A stretch of 64,000 bases of DNA from Bacillota bacterium (GCA_023460955.1 JAEWOH010000010.1:1-64000); one strand, 5' to 3'; shown: positions 1-8,938, numbered from the stretch's first letter. A program made the numbers and translations. The notes: a model not told the origin generated them from the sequence alone.

Positions 1-39
1 TGTGTTAATTGTTTTCGCATAACTCAATTATACACTAAG

Positions 40-69
40 AGCAGCTTCTTTGGAGGCTGCTTTTACTTT
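40..69 (+). terminator. Rho-independent terminator of an upstream gene outside the window
   Basis: A 9-bp stem (40-48 with 53-61, one G-T wobble) with a 4-nt loop is followed by a T-rich run. It reads on the + strand, so it probably closes a gene that ends before the window. Confidence 0.6.
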
Positions 70-78
70 TTGGGGACA

Positions 79-128
79 AAAAGAAGGCTGCCTCTCAATA
101 GAATGTTTATTTCTATTTTGAGACAGCC
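79..128 (-). terminator. Terminator of the GT2 glycosyltransferase gene
   Basis: A long imperfect stem (86-104 with 111-128, a few mismatches) is followed on the reverse strand by TTCTTTTT. It lies just past the stop codon of the reverse-strand glycosyltransferase. Confidence 0.65.
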
Positions 129-152
129 CCCTCTTATAATTTGTAAAACTGG

Positions 153-1409
153 CTAGTTCCCGTTTTCTACATCACCAATACTAAGCTGTCGGGTATGGGT
201 AGTGTGACTCCATTCTTTGTTGTCCTTTTCAATAAAGCCCTGTAAGGCAATAGGAGCCCATGTCAAACAATAGAAGGGATAAATTACAAACCCAAGCAGA
301 ACCTTCAGACTAAACTTCTTTTCAGCCAGAATTATTAACGGACCATACAGCATTTCAAACAAGCCCATAACATACCATACCTGAACAGGAAAAACATACT
401 GCACACTGAACAAAGGAAACTGGGGGTAAACTGTTTGAATCCACATCAAAAGAGTCATAAGCCCCACAAAAATAAAGCGTATAGGCTGAAAAAGGTAAAG
501 TGCACAGTCCAGCGCTGTCAGATCTCCCTGGGTAAAGGCCTGTTTAAATAAAGGCCTCAGATATTTTGAGGCACAGTCGGCATGCCCCTGCATCCAGCGC
601 TTTCTCTGCTTCCAGGATTGCTTCAGCGTAAGAGGCTTTTCATCATAAACAACGGCTTTATGTGCCCAACTGATTTTTATTCCGTTAAGTGCCAGTTTCA
701 TTGTGTATTCCAGGTCCTCAGTTAAGCAGGTGGCACCCCACTTTAAGTCATTGAGTACCGAGGTATCAACACAAAAGCCTGTTCCGCACAAACCGCAACT
801 TAGCCTGAGATAATATCTTGGTAGTTGAAAAATTCGGTTTGAAAGCCAGAAGGCGATGGAATAAGAACATGTAATCCAGCTGTCGAAGGGATTTTTACTG
901 TCAATATAACCCTGAACCACCTTGTGACCACTGCACAGCTGATTATTCATTTCGGTCAGAAAGTTCGGAGATACCAGGTTATCTGCATCAAATACCGCAA
1001 CAGCATCATAGTTTTCATCCATTTTAAATATTCTGTCAAACATCCATTCCAATGCGAAACCTTTACCGCGTTTTGCATCATTCTCACGGATATGTACCTT
1101 TGCACCATGGTATTCTGCAATTTTTGCGGTATTATCGGAACAATTGTCAGCGATTACAAATACATCATACAGCTTCCGGGGATAATTTTGTTTAAATAGG
1201 CTATCAATAATATGGCTTATTACCAGTTCCTCATTATGAGCAGCGACAACAACCGCAAATTTCTTTTGAGGAGCAAAAGGTTTTAACTTATCTTTTTTCT
1301 TAACCCAACCGAAAATAGATATTCCAAAAAAATAACAACCTGCAATAAAGATTAATACCTGAATCAGTTCACTGAAATAAAAAATTGTATAATATATAAT
1401 ATTTCTCAT
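153..1409 (-). CDS. Membrane-bound family 2 glycosyltransferase
   Basis: About 418 aa. An N-terminal membrane segment is followed by a GT-A domain with VVVAAHNEE, the nucleotide-sugar region IADNCSDNT, a DAD metal-binding motif (AVFDADN), TEDLE, and the QRKRW motif typical of processive or cellulose-synthase-like GT2 enzymes. Several hydrophobic segments follow at the C-terminus. It therefore probably transfers sugars to a polysaccharide or lipid acceptor at the inner face of the membrane; substrate and product are unknown. The reading frame is open to a TTG at 1427, but the ATG at 1409 has AGGA about 8 nt upstream and is the better start. It is transcribed alone, away from the GH15 gene. Confidence 0.85.
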   Translation of the reverse strand: MRNIIYYTIFYFSELIQVLIFIAGCYFFGISIFGWVKKKDKLKPFAPQKKFAVVVAAHNEELVISHIIDSLFKQNYPRKLYDVFVIADNCSDNTAKIAEYHGAKVHIRENDAKRGKGFALEWMFDRIFKMDENYDAVAVFDADNLVSPNFLTEMNNQLCSGHKVVQGYIDSKNPFDSWITCSYSIAFWLSNRIFQLPRYYLRLSCGLCGTGFCVDTSVLNDLKWGATCLTEDLEYTMKLALNGIKISWAHKAVVYDEKPLTLKQSWKQRKRWMQGHADCASKYLRPLFKQAFTQGDLTALDCALYLFQPIRFIFVGLMTLLMWIQTVYPQFPLFSVQYVFPVQVWYVMGLFEMLYGPLIILAEKKFSLKVLLGFVIYPFYCLTWAPIALQGFIEKDNKEWSHTTHTRQLSIGDVENGN

Positions 1410-1472
1410 TAAATCATTCCTTTCCAAAGTAGTTTGTACAAAATGATCGATAAATATTTATGATGAACTGAT

Positions 1473-1498
1473 TTGACAGAATCTTAATATGCTATAAT
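1473..1498 (+). promoter_or_regulatory. Possible promoter of the GH15 gene
   Basis: TTGACA (1473-1478) and TATAAT (1493-1498) are both perfect hexamers, but the spacer is only 14 bp, which is short for sigma-A. It may be weak or need an activator. Confidence 0.4.
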
Positions 1499-1536
1499 TA
1501 AGTTATTCATACACACATTACCGGTTCGGAGGTTTT

Positions 1537-3471
1537 ATGCAAAAATCCTATTATAACAATGCAATAACTGGTAACTCATCCATGCTGGCAACTTTCAGCG
1601 AAAGAGCTGAATTGCTCAGACTGTTCTGGCCAAACATTGATTACATGCAGCAATTCGATAAATTTCTGATAGGAATATATATAAAAAACAGCAGTGGAAG
1701 TACGGTGTGGCTTAATGATCATCGTTGTGAACATCAACAGGACTATGTTTCCGATACTAATATTGTTAAAAATATTATCACTAACCATTTTGATGGTTAC
1801 AGGGTTATAGTGTACGATTTTGTTCATCCCGATATTGATGTGCTTGTAAGAAAATGCGAAGTAGAAAATCTGTCCAGTGAATCAAGAGAACTGGGCTTTG
1901 TACTATTTTCGGCAGCTGTAGTTTCTGATTCAGATGTTTCAAGTACGATGTTCGATTTTAATAATGAAGCACTCCTTCATTACAAATATGATAATTATAT
2001 TTCTATTTCCACTGATCTGCCTGTATGCGGTTTTCAGATAGGGAACAATTCGTATGATTCAGCCATCAGCACTTACCTTTTTGGTAAGGATGATATTGGG
2101 ATGATGAAGGATGCGGCTGTTTCATGGGATTTGGGGAGCTTTTCAAAAAATGAATCTAAAGACCTTAGCTTATTCATATGTGCAGCTGACAACCTCAAGG
2201 AATGTAAAAGGCTGACAAAAGAGTGCAGGAATTATGGAGCTGCCAAGCTCTTCAATACGACTCAAAGATATTGGAGGGAATATATCAATAATTCCAGACA
2301 GATAAAAACGGGTAACAGCTTGCTGGATAATCTTTATAAAAGATCCCTCCTTGTGTTTAAACTTATGTATGATAAAAATACCGGGGGAGTGATGGCGGCT
2401 CCGGAGGTGGATGAATATTTTACAAAATGCGGTCGATATGCTTACTGTTGGGGTAGAGATGCAGCTTTTATAACCGAAGCCCTTGATAAAGCAGGTCTTA
2501 CAGAATGCGTAAACCACTTTTATAGCTGGGCTGTAAAGGTTCAGGAAGAGGATGGCAGCTGGCAGCAGAGGTATCATATGAACGGAAATCTGGCACCTTG
2601 CTGGGGTTTACAGATTGATGAGACCGGCACCATTCTGTGGGGAATGTTAAAACACTATAGGAATACAAATGATATTGAATTTTTACAGTCCGTATGGGAG
2701 AGTGTCAGAGCTGGAGCAGACTTTTTAAACGGTTTTTTTGACCAGGTTACCGGCTTGCCGAAGCCGAGTTTTGATCTGTGGGAGGAAAGGCTGGGAGAAC
2801 ACGCATATTCTTCTGCTGCGGTATATGGTGGCTTAAAGTCTGCAGCAGAAGTTGCAGAAATCCTTGGAAAACAGGACGGTAAAAGCCTTGAGTGGAGTGC
2901 GTCGGCAGATAGACTGAAACAGTCCATATTAAATTGTTTCTGGAAAAAAGACTACAATCGATTTATAAGAAGTGTAAGGGTAAAATTAAACGGTTGGGGT
3001 CAGGAACCTTCACAAAATACTGTCCTTATGGAGGTTAACCCAAAAGGCTATGTGAGAGATTTTTCACTTGAGGATTGGATTGTAGATGTAAGTCTTGTTG
3101 GTCTTAGTGTTCCATTTGAGGTATTGCCGGCGGATGACGATAAAATGAGAAGCACTGTTGCGTTAATTGAACAAACGCTAACATCTCAGGGCATAGGCGG
3201 AATCAAACGTTATGAGAACGATAGCTATATAGGAGGGAATCCTTGGATTCTTACTACGCTTTGGGTAGCCTTATATTATGCAAAAACAGGTAATTATAAT
3301 AAAGCAAAGGAATATCTGTTCTGGTCAGCAAATTGCAAAACAGAATTAGGGTTCCTTCCTGAGCAGGTGAACAAGGATTCCGGAAAGCCCGATTGGGTAA
3401 TACCGCTTACCTGGTCCCACGCCATGTACGTTCAGGTGCTTTCAGAGCTTGTCGATGCTGGAGTGCTTTGA
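1537..3471 (+). CDS. Glycoside hydrolase family 15 (glucoamylase-like)
   Basis: 644 aa with no signal peptide, so probably cytoplasmic. The N-terminal beta-rich domain (about 1-260) and the C-terminal (alpha/alpha)6 barrel match prokaryotic GH15 enzymes. Barrel motifs include YCWGRDAAF, DLWEERLGEH and PEQV...LTWSHAMY. By comparison with fungal glucoamylase, E416 (in LWEE) would be the catalytic acid and E609 (in PEQ) the base. It should release glucose from alpha-glucans or oligosaccharides; a trehalase or other alpha-glucosidase specificity of GH15 cannot be excluded. GGAGG sits 4 nt before the ATG. Confidence 0.85.
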   Translation: MQKSYYNNAITGNSSMLATFSERAELLRLFWPNIDYMQQFDKFLIGIYIKNSSGSTVWLNDHRCEHQQDYVSDTNIVKNIITNHFDGYRVIVYDFVHPDIDVLVRKCEVENLSSESRELGFVLFSAAVVSDSDVSSTMFDFNNEALLHYKYDNYISISTDLPVCGFQIGNNSYDSAISTYLFGKDDIGMMKDAAVSWDLGSFSKNESKDLSLFICAADNLKECKRLTKECRNYGAAKLFNTTQRYWREYINNSRQIKTGNSLLDNLYKRSLLVFKLMYDKNTGGVMAAPEVDEYFTKCGRYAYCWGRDAAFITEALDKAGLTECVNHFYSWAVKVQEEDGSWQQRYHMNGNLAPCWGLQIDETGTILWGMLKHYRNTNDIEFLQSVWESVRAGADFLNGFFDQVTGLPKPSFDLWEERLGEHAYSSAAVYGGLKSAAEVAEILGKQDGKSLEWSASADRLKQSILNCFWKKDYNRFIRSVRVKLNGWGQEPSQNTVLMEVNPKGYVRDFSLEDWIVDVSLVGLSVPFEVLPADDDKMRSTVALIEQTLTSQGIGGIKRYENDSYIGGNPWILTTLWVALYYAKTGNYNKAKEYLFWSANCKTELGFLPEQVNKDSGKPDWVIPLTWSHAMYVQVLSELVDAGVL

Positions 3472-3627
3472 GTTTAATATAGTAGAAATACTTATTCCGT
3501 GGTTAACAATAAGATTAAGGTAAAAGAACATCTTTTTCAGCTTTGAAACCATATATTCTTATAAAATCCTTTCCATAATGCCTTCACGTTTCTATATTTA
3601 TATAATATGAGAATTCCACGGTAATGT

Positions 3628-5037
3628 GTGAATTTGGAACAACAGGAGTTGATTAACATTAAGGTTAAAACAGTTTACAAATGCAGTAACTGCGGTTACG
3701 AAGCCTCAAAGTGGGTAGGGCGCTGCCCGGAATGTGACAATTGGAACACCCTTGAAGAAATGACGGTTGAGGCAAAGAAAAACGGGAAAGTCTCAGCGCC
3801 CCGTTCAGTAAAGAACATTGCACGGTTATCTGATATTAAAGCCGGTAACAGTGACCGTATAGTTACAGGGATAAATGAGTTCAATCGTGTTATGGGCGGA
3901 GGAATAGTTAGGGACTCACTTACTATAATCACTGCAAAGCCCGGGGCGGGAAAATCCACCCTGCTGTTACAGGTGGCTGCTGATGTTGCCGGTCGTGGTC
4001 TGAAGGTCTTATACGTTTCAGGCGAAGAAAGTGAAAGCCAGATCAAAAACAGAGCTGACAGGCTTTTTGACAGGATAGAAACAGGTCTATGGGTGTATTC
4101 TGATAACAGCATGGATAATGTACTTGAGGTTGTAGGACAAATAGATCCTGACCTGATGATTGTGGATAGTATTCAAACCTTTGTGCTTGAGGGTTTTCCC
4201 GGTTCGAGAGCCGGTTCGCCCACACAGACTATGGAGTGTGCAAATGAGCTGCTGAAGCTTGCAAAGGATCCTTCAAGGCCAAGAGCGGTATTTCTTGTAG
4301 GACAAATGAATAAGAATGAGGAAATAGCAGGACTTCGTTCTCTTGAGCATCTTGTAGACGCCGTTTTAATCCTTGACGGGGACAACGAGGAAGAATTAAG
4401 GGGCTTGTCTGTTTCAAAGAACAGATTCGGAAGCACCTGGGAGAGAGGTTATTTCTCAATGACAGAGAAGGGCTTGGTTTCAATAGACAACCCCTCTGAG
4501 TTCTTTATGACTATAAGGGATAGAAACGAACTTGTTTCTGGGAGTGCACTAACTGTGGTTAAGGATGGCTCCAGGCCTATAATTGTAGAGATAGAAAGCT
4601 TGGTATCAAAGACTTTTACGCCCTTTCCGTCACGAATTGGTGAGTGTATCAGAAGAGAACAGCTAAGTACACTGATTTCAATACTTGAACAAAGGGGAAA
4701 GATTTCTCTGTATGACAAGGATGTGGTTATTAAAACTACAGGAGGGCTTAAATTCAAGGAACCCGCTGTAAATCTTGCCATTATTATGAGTATAGTTTCT
4801 TCGGTATATGATAAGGAAGTACCAAATAATACAGCCTTTATATCGGATGTAGGGCTTACCGGAGAATTAAAAAAGGTACCCTCTCTGGAACTTAGAATAA
4901 GGGAATTGGACAGAAGAGGCTTTACCAAGGTTTACATAGCTAAAAACGCAATAATCCGTACCCAGGATATTAAGAATATAGAAATTATAGAATGTAAATC
5001 TCTTCAGGATGTAATAAAAAATGTTTTTCAGAAATGA
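3628..5037 (+). CDS. radA: DNA repair protein RadA (Sms)
   Basis: RecA-like ATPase that promotes branch migration in recombination repair. Visible features are the N-terminal C4 zinc finger (CSNCGY...CPEC), a Walker A motif AKPGAGKST, the RadA hallmark SKNRFG, and a C-terminal Lon-protease-like domain. The whole family length is present. The coordinates use the GTG at 3628, which gives 469 aa but has no good ribosome site. Family members usually begin only a few residues before KTVYKC. That would fit an ATT start at 3658 with AGGAG (3644-3648) 9 nt upstream, giving about 459 aa. A TTG at 3649 is too close to the same AGGAG. Likely cytoplasmic and monocistronic. Confidence 0.95.
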   Translation: MNLEQQELINIKVKTVYKCSNCGYEASKWVGRCPECDNWNTLEEMTVEAKKNGKVSAPRSVKNIARLSDIKAGNSDRIVTGINEFNRVMGGGIVRDSLTIITAKPGAGKSTLLLQVAADVAGRGLKVLYVSGEESESQIKNRADRLFDRIETGLWVYSDNSMDNVLEVVGQIDPDLMIVDSIQTFVLEGFPGSRAGSPTQTMECANELLKLAKDPSRPRAVFLVGQMNKNEEIAGLRSLEHLVDAVLILDGDNEEELRGLSVSKNRFGSTWERGYFSMTEKGLVSIDNPSEFFMTIRDRNELVSGSALTVVKDGSRPIIVEIESLVSKTFTPFPSRIGECIRREQLSTLISILEQRGKISLYDKDVVIKTTGGLKFKEPAVNLAIIMSIVSSVYDKEVPNNTAFISDVGLTGELKKVPSLELRIRELDRRGFTKVYIAKNAIIRTQDIKNIEIIECKSLQDVIKNVFQK

Positions 5038-5040
5038 GTA

Positions 5041-5085
5041 TTGACTCTCCTGTTAGGTCCGGGTGTATTATACTTTCGAGGACCT
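5041..5085 (+). promoter_or_regulatory. MerR-type promoter with 19-bp spacer
   Basis: TTGACT (5041-5046) and TATTAT (5066-5071) are 19 bp apart, the over-long spacing typical of promoters activated by MerR-family proteins. AGGTCC (5055-5060) and GGACCT (5080-5085) form an inverted repeat around the -10. It starts 4 bp after the radA stop and drives the MerR gene, so autoregulation is likely. Confidence 0.6.
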
Positions 5086-5195
5086 CAAATATGTGCATAT
5101 TTTAAAGGAAAGCTTGAAAATAAATATTGAATAATTTCAAGCAGACCGGCCGCAAGCGGTAATTTAATGCTGAAAAACAGCAGAAGGAGATTGTA

Positions 5196-6017
5196 ATGTT
5201 TAAAATAGGAGACTTTGCAAGGCTAAACAGAGTTTCTATAAAAACATTAAGACACTATGACAGTATTGGTCTGTTACAGCCGGAAAAAATTGATACCTTT
5301 ACAGGGTATAGATACTATTCAGCAAGCCAGATGCCAAGATTAAACAAAATACTTGCATTAAAGGAAGTATGTTTTTCTCTGGGAGAAATAGCTCTGATAC
5401 TAGAAAGAAATATGTCATCAGAACAGATACAAACACTTTTGGAGATAAAGCATATGGAAATAGCTGATAAAATTCGGTCTGATCAGGAAAGGCTGTCCCG
5501 TGTTGAGAATTTGCTGAAAATATGTAAACAGGAGGCATTCTATATGAATTATGATATTGTTTTAAAGGAAATTGAACCTATACTGGTGGCAGCAGTACGA
5601 GATTTTATACCGGAATATAGCGAACAGGGGCATCTGTGGGAAGAACTGGCCGGTTATCTGGAGAAACACGGAGTAAAAATACTTCCCGGATGTATGGTTA
5701 TTTACCATGATACCGAATGCAAAGATGGCAGGATTGATGTGGAAATTATTGATCCTGTCAGTGGAAACTTCCCTGAGAGTAATCGAATTAAGTGCAAAAT
5801 GCTTGACGGTGCTAAAGAGATGGCGACCCTCGTTCACAAAGGGCCATTTCAAACCTTGCATAACGCTTACGCTGCAATATCCAAATGGATAGAGGATAAT
5901 GATTATGAAATTATCCAGGCACCGAGAGAAATATATCTCAAAGGCGAATGGATAACAAAAGACCCAAATGAATTTGTAACCGAGCTTCAGTTTCCTGTAA
6001 TGAAAAAACAACAATAA
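5196..6017 (+). CDS. MerR-family regulator with GyrI-like effector domain
   Basis: 273 aa. The N-terminal winged helix (KIGDFARLNRVSIKTLRHYDSIG, then GYRYYS) is a clear MerR DNA-binding domain. A helical dimerisation segment follows at about 75-120. The rest (about 125-270) resembles the GyrI-like/BmrR effector-binding domain, which senses small hydrophobic or cationic molecules. An AGAAGGAGA ribosome site precedes the ATG. The long 5' leader begins at the MerR-type promoter beside radA. No efflux pump adjoins it, so its targets may be only itself or remote genes. Confidence 0.85.
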   Translation: MFKIGDFARLNRVSIKTLRHYDSIGLLQPEKIDTFTGYRYYSASQMPRLNKILALKEVCFSLGEIALILERNMSSEQIQTLLEIKHMEIADKIRSDQERLSRVENLLKICKQEAFYMNYDIVLKEIEPILVAAVRDFIPEYSEQGHLWEELAGYLEKHGVKILPGCMVIYHDTECKDGRIDVEIIDPVSGNFPESNRIKCKMLDGAKEMATLVHKGPFQTLHNAYAAISKWIEDNDYEIIQAPREIYLKGEWITKDPNEFVTELQFPVMKKQQ

Positions 6018-6021
6018 TAAA

Positions 6022-6067
6022 AAGCCTCGTGTGTCGATAACAAAATGGCATGCGAGGCTTAATAAAT
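6022..6067 (+). terminator. Hairpin after the MerR gene
   Basis: A 12-bp stem with two G-T wobbles (arms 6022-6033 and 6049-6060) is followed by AATAAATTTT. It probably ends the MerR transcript. Confidence 0.5.
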
Positions 6068-6090
6068 TTTAGTTAACCGTGGAGGTCAAG

Positions 6091-6579
6091 ATGAAGAATA
6101 TCAGCACTGAATATGAGGTAATGATAACAGACAATAAAAATAAAGCATTTTTAGAGCTAATCCTGCTGTTGGACGCTGACCTGAACAGCCGCAACGGCGT
6201 TTTGCAGGAGCAGTATAATAAGCATAACAAGATAGACAACATCAGAGATGTTGTTTTAATATATTGGGGTGATTTGGCAGTTGCCTGCGGTGCCTTTAAG
6301 GAATACGATGCCTCCACAGTTGAACTTAAACGGATATTTGTCAGGAAGGAGCATAGAGGAAAGGGTTTGGCAAAATCAGTCGTAAAGGAACTGGAGAGTC
6401 TCGCTTTAAGCAAGGATTATAAAACCTGCATACTTGAAACAGGCCATAAGCACGTGGAGGCCCTGAATTTATATAAAAAGTGTGGATATGAAGTAATAAA
6501 CAATTTCGGACCCTATGAAGGCATGGAAGACAGTATTTGTTTAAAGAAAGATATTAAGGAAGATTTTAAGAAAATCTGA
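6091..6579 (+). CDS. GNAT-family N-acetyltransferase
   Basis: 162 aa from the ATG at 6091, which has GGAGGT (6081-6086) 4 nt upstream. The open frame extends to a GTG at 6079 that overlaps this ribosome site and is unlikely to be used. Family signs are the acetyl-CoA loop VRKEHRGKGLAKSV (R/Q-x-x-G-x-G/A form) and the following LETGHKHVEALNLYKKCGYEVI. The acceptor substrate is not evident. It is flanked by hairpins on both sides, so it is monocistronic. Confidence 0.85.
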   Translation: MKNISTEYEVMITDNKNKAFLELILLLDADLNSRNGVLQEQYNKHNKIDNIRDVVLIYWGDLAVACGAFKEYDASTVELKRIFVRKEHRGKGLAKSVVKELESLALSKDYKTCILETGHKHVEALNLYKKCGYEVINNFGPYEGMEDSICLKKDIKEDFKKI

Positions 6580-6590
6580 GAAATAAATAA

Positions 6591-6612
6591 AAGGCTGGCA
6601 CCGGCCAGCCTT
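6591..6612. terminator. Bidirectional terminator
   Basis: A perfect 9-bp stem (6591-6599 with 6604-6612) with loop ACCG lies between convergent genes. A T-rich run follows on the reverse strand and TTATT on the forward strand. Confidence 0.75.
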
Positions 6613-6626
6613 ATTAAATTCAAAAA

Positions 6627-7022
6627 TTATCTGAGGTTATATTTTCCAAGCATACGTATTCTGTCATTTTCTTTAAGAATAATATCATAAAGGTTCAAAT
6701 CCAAGGAGTTACAAAGTGATGCCAGATAGAAAACATTCCTGCCCATGTCTCTTTCGATGGCATCTCTGCAATTCTCGCAGAGCGTGCCTTCTACATGAGC
6801 ATCAGCAGAATTCTTCATTTCATCAAAGCTTGCATCTTCAGGAATTTCCTGCTTATGTGCAGATATAGTCAGACAGCCGCATTGAGTAACTGACTTAATT
6901 ATAGCTCTGTTAACTCTGGAATTTGAATCCTGATATTTCGTTATTAAATCAAGAATACTTTTATTTCTAACTAATAATTCCTGTGCAGTGTATTGAAAAT
7001 CGTCAATAAGTATATCTTTCAT
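6627..7022 (-). CDS. Small conserved-looking protein with CGC and CxxC motifs
   Basis: About 131 aa from the ATG at 7022; GAGGT overlaps an in-frame GTG at 7031, which argues against that longer start. It is soluble and mostly helical. It has a QCGC motif in the middle, CENC about 40 residues later and a single Cys near the C-terminus, so metal or redox chemistry is conceivable. The C-terminal FYLASLCNSLDLNLYDIIL loosely resembles the helical end of MazG-like pyrophosphohydrolases, but the acidic metal motif is not obvious. I recall similar proteins in other clostridia but assign no function. Confidence 0.65.
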   Translation of the reverse strand: MKDILIDDFQYTAQELLVRNKSILDLITKYQDSNSRVNRAIIKSVTQCGCLTISAHKQEIPEDASFDEMKNSADAHVEGTLCENCRDAIERDMGRNVFYLASLCNSLDLNLYDIILKENDRIRMLGKYNLR

Positions 7023-7142
7023 GTAGTTCACCTCAATATTTGGATGTCTATTTTTATTATACTTTTAAAATTTATATACTGTCAAACAAAATCAAATATT
7101 TTACAAATTTATTGGAAAAATCAAATTTATTACCAGTGACTT

Positions 7143-7171
7143 TTGACAAGGCCCACAGTTTGTAGTATACT
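7143..7171 (+). promoter_or_regulatory. Strong sigma-A promoter upstream of carD
   Basis: TTGACA (7143-7148), a 17-bp spacer and TATACT (7166-7171). The predicted transcript starts near 7178, about 190 nt before carD. Confidence 0.8.
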
Positions 7172-7212
7172 TGTCCTATAAGAGCTTAATACTGTAATGT
7201 AATGACACAATC

Positions 7213-7243
7213 AAACGCACTCGATATATTATGGTGCGTTTTT
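7213..7243 (+). terminator. Intrinsic terminator in the carD leader
   Basis: An 8-bp stem (7213-7220 with 7234-7241) ends in a run of T. It lies only about 35-65 nt after the predicted start of the 7143 promoter and well before carD, so it is either an attenuator or the end of a short RNA. Confidence 0.6.
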
Positions 7244-7368
7244 AGTATTTTACCACCCAATTGTTGCCGCATATGTCGTAGTAAGTGATATTCGGTGATT
7301 AACCTTTATATTTTTGCTGGATATACAAAAGACAAAAAATTATTTGCATTGGTTACTTGGAGGTTACT

Positions 7369-7848
7369 ATGTATAACGTAGGAGACAAAATTGTATATCC
7401 TATGCATGGTGCAGGAGTTATTGAGTCTATTGAGGAACGGGAAATACTTGGGAAAAGGTGTAGCTATTACGTAATGAAGATTCCTATTGGTGACCTTAAG
7501 GTGATGATACCTACCAATAATGTGGATGACATTGGTATTCGCGACGTTATTAGCATTTCCGAGGCGGACAAGGTATTCAACTCTCTTGGGCACAGTCAAC
7601 ATGAATTATCTGCCAACTGGAATAAACGCTACAGAGAAAATATGGTTAAAATCAAAAGCGGAGACATTTTTGAGGTTGCGGAAGTAGTCAGATCTCTTAT
7701 GCAGAGAGACAGGGAGAGAGGGCTTTCTACAGGAGAGAGGAAGATGTTGACTAGTGCAAAACAGATACTTATAAGTGAATTAGTACTCGCAAAAGGATTA
7801 AATCAGCATGAAGTTGAAATCAAAATTCAGGAATATCTTTATGGCTGA
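7369..7848 (+). CDS. CarD-family transcriptional regulator
   Basis: 159 aa from the ATG at 7369; TTGGAGGT sits just upstream and overlaps an in-frame TTG (7357) that is not the start. The N-terminal Tudor-like RNA-polymerase-interaction domain begins YNVGDKIVYPMHGAGVIESIE, and the C-terminal half is helical (DIFEVAEVVRSLMQRDRERGLSTGERKML), as in CarD/CdnL proteins. These bind the RNA polymerase beta subunit and stabilise open complexes at rRNA and other promoters. It heads the carD-yacL-ispD block, with 29 nt to the next gene. Confidence 0.92.
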   Translation: MYNVGDKIVYPMHGAGVIESIEEREILGKRCSYYVMKIPIGDLKVMIPTNNVDDIGIRDVISISEADKVFNSLGHSQHELSANWNKRYRENMVKIKSGDIFEVAEVVRSLMQRDRERGLSTGERKMLTSAKQILISELVLAKGLNQHEVEIKIQEYLYG

Positions 7849-7877
7849 GAGAAAATACCTTTTGAAGGAGATTTAAT

Positions 7878-8915
7878 GTGCTAAACAGGATAATCAAAAT
7901 TTCTTTTTCTATTCTTGGTGCTGTTACCGGTTTTACAATTTTAAGGACAGTTTTCATAAGCAATGATATTCAGGTAAGCGAAAATTGGAGAAACATTATT
8001 TTCGTTTTATTTGCATTGTCTTTTGGTGCCTTGTTTTATTTCATGGCATCAAAAATTATTGAATTTGTCGGTTTATTTATAGACAAGATTGAAAACGGGA
8101 TTCAAAATATCACTCTGTCAGAAATGCTCCTTGGAGCTTTGGGTCTTATTGTCGGTTTGATAGTTGCAAATCTTATAAGCATACCTATTATTAAAATTCA
8201 GATAATTGGAGTACCTTTAGCAGTAATTATCAATATTTTGTTTGGTTTTACCGGAATTGGGATTTCTCTCAGAAAAAGAAACGAAAACTTTCTTGATATG
8301 TTCAGAGATACAAAAAGCGGCTCCTTGGTTCCTAAAATATTAGACACCAGTACCATAATAGACGGACGGATTCTTGATATATGTGCGGCAGGCTTTATTG
8401 ACGGAGATATAGTCATACCCTCCTTCGTTCTGGAAGAACTGCGTCATATTGCAGATTCCAGTGACAGTCTACGAAGAGCAAGGGGAAGAAGAGGGCTGGA
8501 TATTCTGAATCTTCTTCAAAAAGACAGTAACCGTGAAGTTCGTATTGAGGAATTTGATTATAGTAATATTGAGGCTGATGAGATGCTTATGAAGGCCTCA
8601 ATAAAACTTAAAGGAAAACTGATTACAACCGATTATAATCTGAGCAAGGTTGCTACATTAAAGGGTATTAAAGTACTTAACATAAATGAACTAACCAACG
8701 CTGTTAAGCCAATAGCCCTTCCTGGTGAAGAAATGAATGTGCAAGTGGTTAAGGACGGTAAGGAAGCAGGTCAGGGAGTAGCCTTTCTGGAAGATGGAAC
8801 CATGATTGTGGTGGAAGGCGGGAAAAAACATCTCGGAGAGACTATTCCGGTTATGGTAACCAGCGTTCTTCAGACCTCAGCAGGCAGAATGGTGTTTGCA
8901 AAACCTAATAAGTAG
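7878..8915 (+). CDS. PIN/TRAM-domain membrane protein (YacL family)
   Basis: 345 aa. Four hydrophobic segments (about 1-130) precede a PIN nuclease-fold domain starting ILDTSTIIDGRILD, with acidic residues spaced as in PIN proteins, and a C-terminal TRAM RNA-binding domain (about 285-340, GQGVAFLEDGTMIVVEGG). It is probably a membrane-anchored RNA-binding or RNase-like protein; the activity of YacL is not established. The start is the GTG at 7878 with GAAGGAG 7 nt upstream. The overlapping ATG two bases earlier is out of frame. It is co-transcribed with carD and ispD. Confidence 0.9.
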   Translation: MLNRIIKISFSILGAVTGFTILRTVFISNDIQVSENWRNIIFVLFALSFGALFYFMASKIIEFVGLFIDKIENGIQNITLSEMLLGALGLIVGLIVANLISIPIIKIQIIGVPLAVIINILFGFTGIGISLRKRNENFLDMFRDTKSGSLVPKILDTSTIIDGRILDICAAGFIDGDIVIPSFVLEELRHIADSSDSLRRARGRRGLDILNLLQKDSNREVRIEEFDYSNIEADEMLMKASIKLKGKLITTDYNLSKVATLKGIKVLNINELTNAVKPIALPGEEMNVQVVKDGKEAGQGVAFLEDGTMIVVEGGKKHLGETIPVMVTSVLQTSAGRMVFAKPNK

Positions 8916-8938
8916 ATTGTTTCGGAGGCTTATAAATT

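Noticed and set aside
4229..4928. Several long open frames on the strand opposite radA
   Set aside because: No ribosome sites, low-complexity translations, and they lie fully within a conserved gene; they are shadows.
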